Assembly (NCBI GenBank): GCA_963741385.1
Contig: CAVUHO010000014.1
Coordinates: 124,001 to 188,000 of the forward strand
DNA: 64,000 bases
Reading direction: 5' to 3'
From: Sulfomarinibacter sp963741385
GTDB lineage: Bacteria > Acidobacteriota > Thermoanaerobaculia > Thermoanaerobaculales > Sulfomarinibacteraceae
Below, piece by piece: positions 25,168-32,557 of the stretch. The position numbers and the translations under genes are program-made. Each line of letters begins with the position of its first letter. The stretch's first letter is position 1. The notes under the pieces were generated by a model that saw only the letters and a program-made list of their open reading frames with translations, was not told the origin of the DNA and ran no database searches.

Positions 25168-27426
25168 ATGGAGAATGACCGCAAGCTCGGAACGTTCATC
25201 GGCGTCTTCACGCCGACGATTCTCACGATCCTCGGCGTCATCATGTACCTGCGCTTGGGGTGGCTGGTCGGCCAGCTCGGCCTGATCCGGATCATCTTCG
25301 TCGTCGTCCTGGCCAACACCATCACCTTTGTCACCACGCTCGCGTTCTCCGCGGTGGCGACCAACGCCAGGGTCGGCGTCGGGGGCGCGTACTTCATCAT
25401 TTCGCGCAGTCTGGGACTCGAACTCGGCGGTGCCATCGGCGTGCCGCTCTTCCTTTCGCAGACCTTTTCCGTGACCCTCTACTCCTACGGTCTCGCCGAG
25501 TCGTTCCGGATCGTGTGGCCGAACCTGCCGCTGATGCCGGTGACACTGGTGGTCGTGATCGCGGTCGGGGTGCTGGCCGTCACCGGTGCGGAGCGCGCCC
25601 TCAAGGCCCAGGTCGTGCTGATGGGCTTCGTGGCGCTGTCGCTGATCGCACTCGCCATCGGGGCCTTTGTCAAATCCTCCGGATCGGACGTCGTTCTCCA
25701 TCCGCCCACCGGAGAAATCGGTTTCTGGGTCGGTTTCGCGGTCTTCTTTCCGGCGGTCACAGGTGTGATGGCGGGACTCGGGTTGTCGGGCGACCTCCGT
25801 GACCCCGGCAAGTCGATTCCCCTCGGTTCGATCACCGCGGTCGTGGTTGGCTTCCTCGTGTACCTGCTGATTCCGATCCTGCTCTCGCTGGGAGCGGATC
25901 CAGCGGATCTCCGCGACGACCCGATGGTGTGGTCGCGGATCGCCGTTCTCGGGCCGTGGCTGGTCCTGCCCGGTCTGTGGTCGGCGATCTTCTCGTCGGC
26001 GGTGGGGTCGATCCTGGCCGCGCCGAGAACTTTGCAGGCGCTGGCGCGCGATGGGCTCGCCCCGCGCTTTCTGTACCGGCCGACCGGCGACAACCGCGAG
26101 CTTCTGCCGGGGATGATGGTGGCCCTGACGATCGCAGTGACCGCCGTCTTCCTCGGCAACCTCAACGCAGTGGCGATGGTTGTTTCCATGTTCTTCCTGA
26201 CCGTCTACGGCACCGTCAACATCGTCGCCACGTTCGAAGTCCTGAGCGGGGACCCGTCGTGGCGGCCGAAGATCAAGGTGGCGTGGCCCATTACCCTGAT
26301 CGGCGGGTTGGGGTGCGTCGTCGTGATGGTCCTGATCAGCCCGGTCGCCGGTCTGATCGCATTCGTGGCCGAGTTCTCGCTCTGGATGTACCTTTCGCGC
26401 CGGGTGCAGCAGGCCCGGTTTGGCGATGCTCGGCGGGGGCTCTACGAGGCCCTCATCCGGTGGGCTCTGATCCGGCTCAACGAGCGACCGATGAGCGCCC
26501 GCAATTGGCGGCCGCACCTCTTGACGTTCGTCGATGACCCGCTGAAAGAGCTCGATCTGATCCGTTTCAGCGACTGGTTCAGCCAGGGCCGGGGTGTGGT
26601 GACGGTGTGCAACCTCGTGGTCGGCGACCTGATGAGTGACGACCTGGACATCGACGGCCGAAGAGGCCGCATCCAATCGGTCATCGATGCCGAGGACATT
26701 GTCGTCTTCCCCGAGGTCGATGCCGTCAACGAGGTCGTCGAGGGTCTGGTCAACGTCAGCCAGGCCAACGGAATTGCAGGGATGTCGAGCAACACGGTTC
26801 TCCTCGGCTGGCCGGAGTCGGCGGCCCGGCGCGCCGAGTTCTTGAGCGTCATGCGCCGGCTCGAGCGCCTCAACAAGTCGTTCGTGCTCGCGAGGATCCG
26901 GCCCAAGTACATGTTTCGGCGGGAGAGCCCGACCATCCACGTGTGGTGGGGCGGGCTGGAACGGAACGGCGACCTGATGCTGTTGCTCGCCCACCTGCTG
27001 AACTCGAACCCGGAGTGGCGCGGGGCGAAGGTCTCGGTTCTGAGTCTCGCTTCATCCGAGCTGATGAGGACCCGCACCGAGACTCACCTGAAGAAGCTGA
27101 TGCCGGAGATTCGCATCGAGGCCGAGGTGCGGGTCGTTCTCAAGCCCAAGGACGAAACCGTCACGGATGTGATTCACCGCGAGAGCGCCGAGGCTGCCGC
27201 AGTCTTCCTCGGGCTCGAGGTGCCGGCAATCGGTGATGAAGAGGCCTACGCGGAGCGGATGGACCGCCTCGCCGGCGACCTGCCGGTGGTCTTCTTCGTC
27301 AAGAACTCGAGCCTCTTCGTCGGCGATCTGCTGGAGACTACGGAGCCCGTGATGGAGGTCGAGGGGACGGAAGACGGCGACGCTGAGGCCCGTCCGTCAC
27401 GCGACACGTTGCCGTTGCCGGAATAG
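25168..27426 (+). CDS. Cation-chloride cotransporter-like (NKCC/CCC) permease
   Basis: 752 residues. The start MENDRKLGTFIGVFTPTILT and following GVIMYLRLGWLVGQLG match the TM1 region of SLC12 cation-chloride cotransporters. About twelve membrane segments occupy residues 10-420, and a soluble C-terminal domain of about 330 residues follows, as in that family. It should couple Cl- with Na+ and/or K+, or transport amino acids; bacterial members are poorly characterised. It stands alone, preceded by a repeat and followed by another. Confidence 0.86.
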   Translation: MENDRKLGTFIGVFTPTILTILGVIMYLRLGWLVGQLGLIRIIFVVVLANTITFVTTLAFSAVATNARVGVGGAYFIISRSLGLELGGAIGVPLFLSQTFSVTLYSYGLAESFRIVWPNLPLMPVTLVVVIAVGVLAVTGAERALKAQVVLMGFVALSLIALAIGAFVKSSGSDVVLHPPTGEIGFWVGFAVFFPAVTGVMAGLGLSGDLRDPGKSIPLGSITAVVVGFLVYLLIPILLSLGADPADLRDDPMVWSRIAVLGPWLVLPGLWSAIFSSAVGSILAAPRTLQALARDGLAPRFLYRPTGDNRELLPGMMVALTIAVTAVFLGNLNAVAMVVSMFFLTVYGTVNIVATFEVLSGDPSWRPKIKVAWPITLIGGLGCVVVMVLISPVAGLIAFVAEFSLWMYLSRRVQQARFGDARRGLYEALIRWALIRLNERPMSARNWRPHLLTFVDDPLKELDLIRFSDWFSQGRGVVTVCNLVVGDLMSDDLDIDGRRGRIQSVIDAEDIVVFPEVDAVNEVVEGLVNVSQANGIAGMSSNTVLLGWPESAARRAEFLSVMRRLERLNKSFVLARIRPKYMFRRESPTIHVWWGGLERNGDLMLLLAHLLNSNPEWRGAKVSVLSLASSELMRTRTETHLKKLMPEIRIEAEVRVVLKPKDETVTDVIHRESAEAAAVFLGLEVPAIGDEEAYAERMDRLAGDLPVVFFVKNSSLFVGDLLETTEPVMEVEGTEDGDAEARPSRDTLPLPE

Positions 27427-27440
27427 GACTCCCGCTCGCC

Positions 27441-27508
27441 CGGCAGCCGGGACGGCTGCCCCACAAGGCCTCGTGACAGACTTGTGGGGTACGCGTCTCG
27501 CGTGCCGG
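27441..27508. repeat. Dispersed repeat family 2, copy E
   Basis: A 68-bp element between convergent genes: GGCAGCCGGGACGGCTGCC then CCACAAG, a short loop, CTTGTGG and ACGCGTCTCGCGTGCC. The inner CACAAG/CTTGTG pair and the flanking short palindromes could form a cruciform or bidirectional RNA hairpin. The same words in reverse order occur at 48634-48706. Confidence 0.75.
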
Positions 27509-27520
27509 TTGGGTGGACGG

Positions 27521-28750
27521 TCAGAACCCCCACTGCGTCCATAGCCAGATTTTGTCGGTGTCGGTGGCCCAGTCGTCGGCGTCGTAGAAGGCGGCCTCGA
27601 CCGCAAACTTCTGTTTCCAGGCGGTGGTGTAGACGACGCTGGCGTCGAACTCGCTGCCCCACGACGCGCTGCCGGTGTCGGCCCCGAAGTCGTGGTACAC
27701 GCCCAGGAGGGCAAATCGTCCGACGTTGGCCTCGAGGCTGACAAAGAAGTCGGTCAGTCCGTCCGCCGGGGTGGTCAGAAACTTGTCGGCCCAGCCGTTG
27801 AACTTGTGGAGTGTCGCCAACGGCGTGTTGAAGCTGCCTTCGCCAGGGCTCCCGCCGAGCAGCTCGTACCCGGCCGCCGCGGTGACCTTGCCGAAGTTGA
27901 AGCCGAGGTCCGCCCGGAAGTAGTCGGCGTCAACCGTACCCGGGTTGTCGCCGGTGTCCTGCTGGGATGCCAGCTCGAGACGGTAGGTGAGTCCGAGGGC
28001 CTTCGAGAGTTCGGCCTTGCCCGCGAACGAGGCGCCGTAGGTCACGGTGGACTGGGCCCACAATGCTTCCTGGTCAAAATCGATGGACAACAGATAACCG
28101 CGCAGCGCGCCGGCGCCCTGAAATGTGTAGGTCCCCTCGAGGTGCGACGTCGACATCGGACGTGAGGCGCCGGCGACGGTCCGCTGGCGGGCGATGTAGG
28201 CATAGCCGAGATCGAGGTTCTTGACTCCGGTGAAGTGTACGGTCCCGCCGTCGAAGGTCTGGTGGTTCTGGCGCCACCCGACGTTGCCGATGAAGCGGGA
28301 ATTATCGATGATGATCTCCTGCCGTCCGCCACGCAACGGCAGGCTGTCCAGCGGCTTCCAGTCGAAGGAGACCTGGTTGATCTCGGTGATCGGGGGGTCG
28401 GGGATGGCCGGGCGGTCAGTGACGCCGTTCCACAACGATCCGGAACCGCCGTTGTTGTGGTCGTTGGAGAAGCCGACGTTGACGACGTTCTCGAACTCGA
28501 TCATGGCGGCCAGCCGGTTCCACCAGAGGGTACGGTAGCCGAGAGTGGTGCGCAGGGTCGAAGCCCGCCCGGGCTCGGCGAACCCATCCTGGTCGACATC
28601 CTCGTAGCGATAGCGCAAATTGAGCGAGATCTTCCCCTTCGTCACCGCGTCGCCGAGGGACGGTGGCTCTTCGGCTCGGGCGGGAGAGAAAGCCGCCGCC
28701 AGCACGGTCAGCAGAATGGGGGTGAGAAGTCGGTTTCTGGTGTCGTGCAT
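27521..28750 (-). CDS. Alginate-export-type outer-membrane beta-barrel porin
   Basis: 409 residues. A signal peptide (NRLLTPILLTVLAAAFSPARA) precedes a mature protein with alternating polar/hydrophobic beta strands, and the C-terminus ends in aromatic Phe (LWTQWGF), typical of outer-membrane barrels. The pattern RYRYEDVDQDGFAEPGRASTLRTTLGY and the GRQEIIIDNSRFIG segment match the alginate-export (Alginate_exp) porin family. GGAGAGAT precedes ATG; an upstream in-frame start at 28852 overlaps the cytochrome gene. It follows the two cytochromes on the same strand and may give ions or electron acceptors passage. Confidence 0.82.
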   Translation of the reverse strand: MHDTRNRLLTPILLTVLAAAFSPARAEEPPSLGDAVTKGKISLNLRYRYEDVDQDGFAEPGRASTLRTTLGYRTLWWNRLAAMIEFENVVNVGFSNDHNNGGSGSLWNGVTDRPAIPDPPITEINQVSFDWKPLDSLPLRGGRQEIIIDNSRFIGNVGWRQNHQTFDGGTVHFTGVKNLDLGYAYIARQRTVAGASRPMSTSHLEGTYTFQGAGALRGYLLSIDFDQEALWAQSTVTYGASFAGKAELSKALGLTYRLELASQQDTGDNPGTVDADYFRADLGFNFGKVTAAAGYELLGGSPGEGSFNTPLATLHKFNGWADKFLTTPADGLTDFFVSLEANVGRFALLGVYHDFGADTGSASWGSEFDASVVYTTAWKQKFAVEAAFYDADDWATDTDKIWLWTQWGF

Positions 28751-28787
28751 GGTGATCTCTCCCGCGCCGTTGAAATGATGGCGGCTC

Positions 28788-30278
28788 TCAGTCGCTGGTA
28801 GATGCGAGGAACTCTTCCCGTAGGTACTCGTGCATGGCCTTGTTCCTGGCATTTTCGGGCGTCGGTTCCAAATAGGAAAAGGCGTCGTCCTCGCCGTAGG
28901 CGAGGATCGAGTGGCAGAGCGTGCAGTCGTCCGGGATCCAGGTGCCGTCCTCGTCCTGCAGATCGCGGGTGTGGCAGCGGAAACAGCCGGGGGTGTCGCG
29001 GTGTCCGAGAAAGCTCGGGTAGGCGCCCCAGTCGATGTTCATACCGGGGTGGACGTTGCGCGCCCAGATCCCTTCGAGCTCGACGACCGCGGCGTCGATC
29101 CGGTCGTACCAGGCGGAGGCCAGGTCGGGGTAGTTGCGGCGGTAGAAGCTCTCGAGCCCGGCGCGGATGCCGCTTCTGGCTGCCTCGAGGGACGGGTAAC
29201 CGCCCCTGAGGGCCGCAACGGCCTCGCGGCGGATGAAGGGGAGAGAGCGGTCGATGGCGCCGAGGCGGATCTTCTGGTCCACCGCCCGGCCGGGCTCCTG
29301 GTAGATGTGGGTGGCCCGGTTGTGGCAGTCGACGCAGTCCATGGTCCGAACCTCGTCAGCGGCGGCGTCCTTCGATGACAATCTGGTGTTGACGAAACGC
29401 CGCACCGAGCCGTCCGGTTGGGTGGACTCGACCCAGATCATTTCCTCCCTGTCGTCGTCCACCGAGGCGTAGCGGACCTCTCTGTCGGGGCTGATGTGCC
29501 AGTGGACGCCGGTGTTGCCGGCAGCGCCGGCGTCGATCTTGAGGTTGAGGGTGGTGTAGCGGGGCGTCGACGCCTCGTCGTTTTCGTACGCGATCCTGGT
29601 CTGCAGCCGGCTGCCGTAGAACTTGTTCGGCCAGTGGCACTTTTCGCAGGTCTCCTGCGCGGGGCGGAGTTGGTGGACCGGCGTCGGGATCGGCCGTTCG
29701 TAGAGATCGAAGGCCGCCGAGACCATCTGCCAGGCTCCGTTGAGCTTGGAGTTCACGAGCGCGCCGACACCCTCGCCGACGTGGCATTCGACGCACGCGA
29801 CCCGGGCGTGCGGCGACGCCTGGTAGGTGGTCCATTCCGGGCTCATGACCGAGTGGCACGCCGTGCCGCAGAACTCGGCGCTGTCCATGAAATGGAGCAT
29901 CTTGATGCTGGCGGCGCCAAGAATGACGATGTTGGCGAGGGTCAGAATGGCGACCGTTCGAAAGACCTTTGACCCCGCGATGTCTCCCTTGATGCCGTCG
30001 GGCCCGAACCGGCGCTCCATCAGTTCTCTCGTCGTGAGGCCGGTGCGTCGCTTCTGCAGGTACCAGGCGGCGAAGATGATGACGAGGCCCAGCACGAAGA
30101 GCACCGGGAACGCGAGATAGACGATGAGGCCAACGTAGGAGTTGGTCACGACGCCGGAGAACATCGCCAGCTGCATGAAGACAAAGCTCGCAAAAGCCGT
30201 TGTCGTCAACACGACTCCCACCCGGCCGAGCCGGTCGAGCGAGACCGCGCGGATGAAGTCTTGGTAGGCGCGGATCAT
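28788..30278 (-). CDS. NapC/NirT-type inner-membrane hexaheme cytochrome c, ImcH-like architecture
   Basis: 496 residues. Three hydrophobic segments (about 20-44, 48-74, 106-130) lead into a NapC/NrfH-type domain. Heme sites: an unusual CX3CH (CGTACH, 137-142), then CVECH 162, CEKCH 211, CVDCH 315, CFRCH 432 and CTLCH 452. NapC proteins oxidise quinol and pass electrons to periplasmic partners. Extra N-terminal helices and extra hemes recall ImcH of Geobacter. ATG at 30278 lies just after the octaheme stop with GAGG upstream; the TTG two codons earlier would overlap that stop. Confidence 0.87.
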   Translation of the reverse strand: MIRAYQDFIRAVSLDRLGRVGVVLTTTAFASFVFMQLAMFSGVVTNSYVGLIVYLAFPVLFVLGLVIIFAAWYLQKRRTGLTTRELMERRFGPDGIKGDIAGSKVFRTVAILTLANIVILGAASIKMLHFMDSAEFCGTACHSVMSPEWTTYQASPHARVACVECHVGEGVGALVNSKLNGAWQMVSAAFDLYERPIPTPVHQLRPAQETCEKCHWPNKFYGSRLQTRIAYENDEASTPRYTTLNLKIDAGAAGNTGVHWHISPDREVRYASVDDDREEMIWVESTQPDGSVRRFVNTRLSSKDAAADEVRTMDCVDCHNRATHIYQEPGRAVDQKIRLGAIDRSLPFIRREAVAALRGGYPSLEAARSGIRAGLESFYRRNYPDLASAWYDRIDAAVVELEGIWARNVHPGMNIDWGAYPSFLGHRDTPGCFRCHTRDLQDEDGTWIPDDCTLCHSILAYGEDDAFSYLEPTPENARNKAMHEYLREEFLASTSD

Positions 30279-30280
30279 GG

Positions 30281-31612
30281 TCAATCCTCGACGATGAAGA
30301 ACCTCTGGTAGATGGCCTGCATCTCCCCGGATCGGATCTGTTTCTTGAGGTCGTCGGTATTTTCGCGCACCCAGGAGTGCATCGGGTCATTGTCGAGGAT
30401 GTTGTCGATGAATGCATTCACCTCGGGATCACCCAGTTCCCGGGCTTCGGGCAGAAGGTTGAAGTAGAAGTGCTGGGCGATCTCGTAGAACCCGTGCCAC
30501 CAGGTGTAGTCCGGACCCATCATCGCGGCGCCGTGGCGTGCACGGCGGCCCTCGTGGTGCCACAGCTCCCAGTAGGTCCACTCGATCTTGTTCGAGAAGC
30601 TGGCCGGGTTTTCGAGCAGCTTCCGGTCGCGGATCAGGTTCATGAGATTGGTGGCCGGGACCGCGAACTTCTCGTTGTAGAGACGCACCGACGCGTCGAA
30701 CTGGAAGAAGTGGCCGTCGCTGAAGGTCGCCGTGTGGCAGGCCGAACACACGTCCTGCATGTTGGCCCTTTTCAGCTGCCAGTTGTCCAGGCGCTTGGAG
30801 ATCGGGGGACGGAGGGTCCATGCGATTCTCCGGCCGACGTCGTGGGTCACGGCCTGCTTCCTGGTCGCCGACATGTGGCAGCTGGCGCAGGTCGGCGCCG
30901 CCGAGTAATCCACGCCAGCCACCCAGGTGTCGGCCCGCAGGTTCATGGCTTCCTTGTTGGTGAAATAGGTGTTGCCGTGTTTCGACTCCTCGTAGACCTC
31001 CTTCTGCGGGTGGTCCGGGCCGAGGTGGCACTTGGAGCACGCCTCCGGTTGTCTCGCCTGGGCCTTGGAGAAGGAGTGGCGGGTGTGGCAGGCGCTGCAC
31101 GCACCGAGCGAGCCGTCGGGGTTGATGCGGCCGATCCCCGAGTTCGGCCAGCTGCGCCTCGCCAGCTTGTTGGGGCTCTTGGGGTCGATGACGACCTTGG
31201 TCCCGTGGCAGCTCTCACAGCCGATCACGGCCACCGGATCGCCCGCGGCAACATGGGCGAGGTAGGCGTCCGCGGAGTCGAGGATCTGCCCGGCGGTGGC
31301 GTGGTAGGAGTTGCCGACCTCTTCGGCGGCCCGGGCGTGGCAGCGGCCGCAGTCGGCGGGTGTGACCAGCGTTGCGATCAGGGCGTCATAGTGCTGAAAG
31401 GCGTCCTTGTCGCCGCGCTCGGCCTGGTGGCACCCAAGACAGGTGACGTTGTGGGCGGCGTGTTCGGAGTCGAACCACTGCTTGTAGAGACCGGGAGTCT
31501 TCTCCTTGTGGCAGGTCATGCAGGCGCCGGCCGCTTTCGGGTCCTCGGCCGCAGCGGCGGCAACAGCAATGCCGATACAAAGAACTGTTATGGCTTTCAA
31601 GGCCTGTCGCAT
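30281..31612 (-). CDS. Octaheme cytochrome c, hydroxylamine oxidoreductase (HAO)-like
   Basis: 443 residues with a signal peptide (residues 1-22) and exactly eight CXXCH sites at about 31, 58, 88, 132, 172, 192, 242 and 289, followed by a heme-free helical region (WHHEGRRARHGAAMMGPDYTWWHGFYE). This layout is that of the HAO/octaheme family, which either oxidises hydroxylamine or hydrazine or, when paired with NapC proteins, reduces nitrite or hydroxylamine. Tyr369 lies in the C-terminal zone where HAO has its cross-linking Tyr; equivalence is not established. The start is fixed by the signal peptide and AGGGGGTGCAGG upstream. A CRP/FNR-type box lies about 95 bp upstream. Confidence 0.88.
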   Translation of the reverse strand: MRQALKAITVLCIGIAVAAAAAEDPKAAGACMTCHKEKTPGLYKQWFDSEHAAHNVTCLGCHQAERGDKDAFQHYDALIATLVTPADCGRCHARAAEEVGNSYHATAGQILDSADAYLAHVAAGDPVAVIGCESCHGTKVVIDPKSPNKLARRSWPNSGIGRINPDGSLGACSACHTRHSFSKAQARQPEACSKCHLGPDHPQKEVYEESKHGNTYFTNKEAMNLRADTWVAGVDYSAAPTCASCHMSATRKQAVTHDVGRRIAWTLRPPISKRLDNWQLKRANMQDVCSACHTATFSDGHFFQFDASVRLYNEKFAVPATNLMNLIRDRKLLENPASFSNKIEWTYWELWHHEGRRARHGAAMMGPDYTWWHGFYEIAQHFYFNLLPEARELGDPEVNAFIDNILDNDPMHSWVRENTDDLKKQIRSGEMQAIYQRFFIVED

Positions 31613-31698
31613 GATCCTGCACCCCCTTGATTCTGTATCCCGTATCCTACGCTTCCGTACGAACGAACGCCATGGTCGTCGGAACCAGACAGCCACGC

Positions 31699-31714
31699 AT
31701 TGACCCCGGTCAAT
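31699..31714. promoter_or_regulatory. CRP/FNR-family operator (TTGACC-N2-GGTCAA)
   Basis: The sequence ATTGACCCCGGTCAAT has 7-bp perfect inverted arms around two bases. It has the 5-4-5 spacing of FNR-type sites (TTGAC-N4-GTCAA), and TTGACC/GGTCAA arms are associated with HcpR-type nitrosative-stress regulators in some lineages. It lies in the 236-bp divergent gap, centred about 95 bp upstream of the octaheme gene and 142 bp upstream of the lipoprotein gene. A possible -10 (TAGGAT on the minus strand, 31644-31649) fits activation of the cytochrome operon. Confidence 0.6.
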
Positions 31715-31848
31715 TTCCCCCGGAAACTGCGGGGTGTTTTCGGCTTTCGCTTCCTGGGTCCCGGGTGATCGGTGGAAGGCGTGGATGGCGATCTGCAGGG
31801 TCCCGGTCGGCCCGCACCCGTGTAACATCGTCGCAAAGGAGTGCCGGT

Positions 31849-32268
31849 ATGAAGATCGACCGAGGGGTGGACTCACTCTATTCGTTGGCCAGGCGCGGTG
31901 TTCTGGTGGTGTTGGTCGCCGGGTTCGTGGTCTCGTGTGCGTCGGTGAAAAACCCGCCCGGTACGGTGACCGCCCAGTTCTTCCAGAACCCCGACCGCGT
32001 CTGGGACGCCATCTTGCTCTCACTGGACACGCTGGGGTACGAGGTCACATCGTCGAACCGGGACGACGGCGTGATTCGTGCGGCGTTGCCGGCCGGCGAT
32101 ACCTCCGGTGTCGGGCTCGAAATCAACCAGGTCATGAACACCCAGGATCAGGTGAATGTCTATGTCAGAGGGGTGGCCGAGGACGCGTCCTCCTCCCCGA
32201 GCCGGGAGGCGCTCGACAAGGCGGCGCAGGACTTCGTCACCGTACTCAAGAGAAAGCTCGGCGGTTGA
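31849..32268 (+). CDS. Small lipoprotein of unknown function
   Basis: 139 residues. A hydrophobic segment ending in lipobox VVSC (Cys about residue 24) marks a lipoprotein. The mature part has a pattern of beta strands (RVWDAILLSLDTLGYEVTSSNRDDGVIRA), reminiscent of small DUF3568/BON-like envelope lipoproteins, but no firm family. AAAGGAG precedes the ATG. It is transcribed divergently from the octaheme cytochrome operon and shares the FNR-type box region. Confidence 0.75.
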   Translation: MKIDRGVDSLYSLARRGVLVVLVAGFVVSCASVKNPPGTVTAQFFQNPDRVWDAILLSLDTLGYEVTSSNRDDGVIRAALPAGDTSGVGLEINQVMNTQDQVNVYVRGVAEDASSSPSREALDKAAQDFVTVLKRKLGG

Positions 32269-32286
32269 AAGGAGACCGGTTGACGT

Positions 32287-32412
32287 GTCATCCCGACCGA
32301 AGGCCCGCGGGGCCGACGCGGAGGGATCTGGGGGGTGGTTGAGGTGGGCTCATCCTGGAGCCGGCCCCCAGATTCCTCCGCTCGCTCACTGCGTTCGCTC
32401 GGTCGGAATGAC
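32287..32412. repeat. Dispersed palindromic repeat family 1, copy B, plus two half copies
   Basis: Inverted ends GTCATCCCGACCGA and TCGGTCGGAATGAC enclose a 126-bp element in the opposite orientation to copy A. Two shorter right-end fragments follow at about 32427-32452 (TCGGTCGGAATGAC) and 32467-32484 (CTCGGTCGAGATGAC). Together they occupy most of the 289-bp gap between two convergent genes. Confidence 0.8.
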
Positions 32413-32557
32413 AGAGGGAGGACGGTTTGGTTCGCTCGGTCGGAATGACATGGGTGAAATGCCCCTGCCCCTCGGTCGAGATGACAGCAGTTGTGATTTG
32501 CGGTCGGATTGGCCTGCAACCGAGACAATCGCCGCATCTTTTCTTCTGCGCCGTGCG

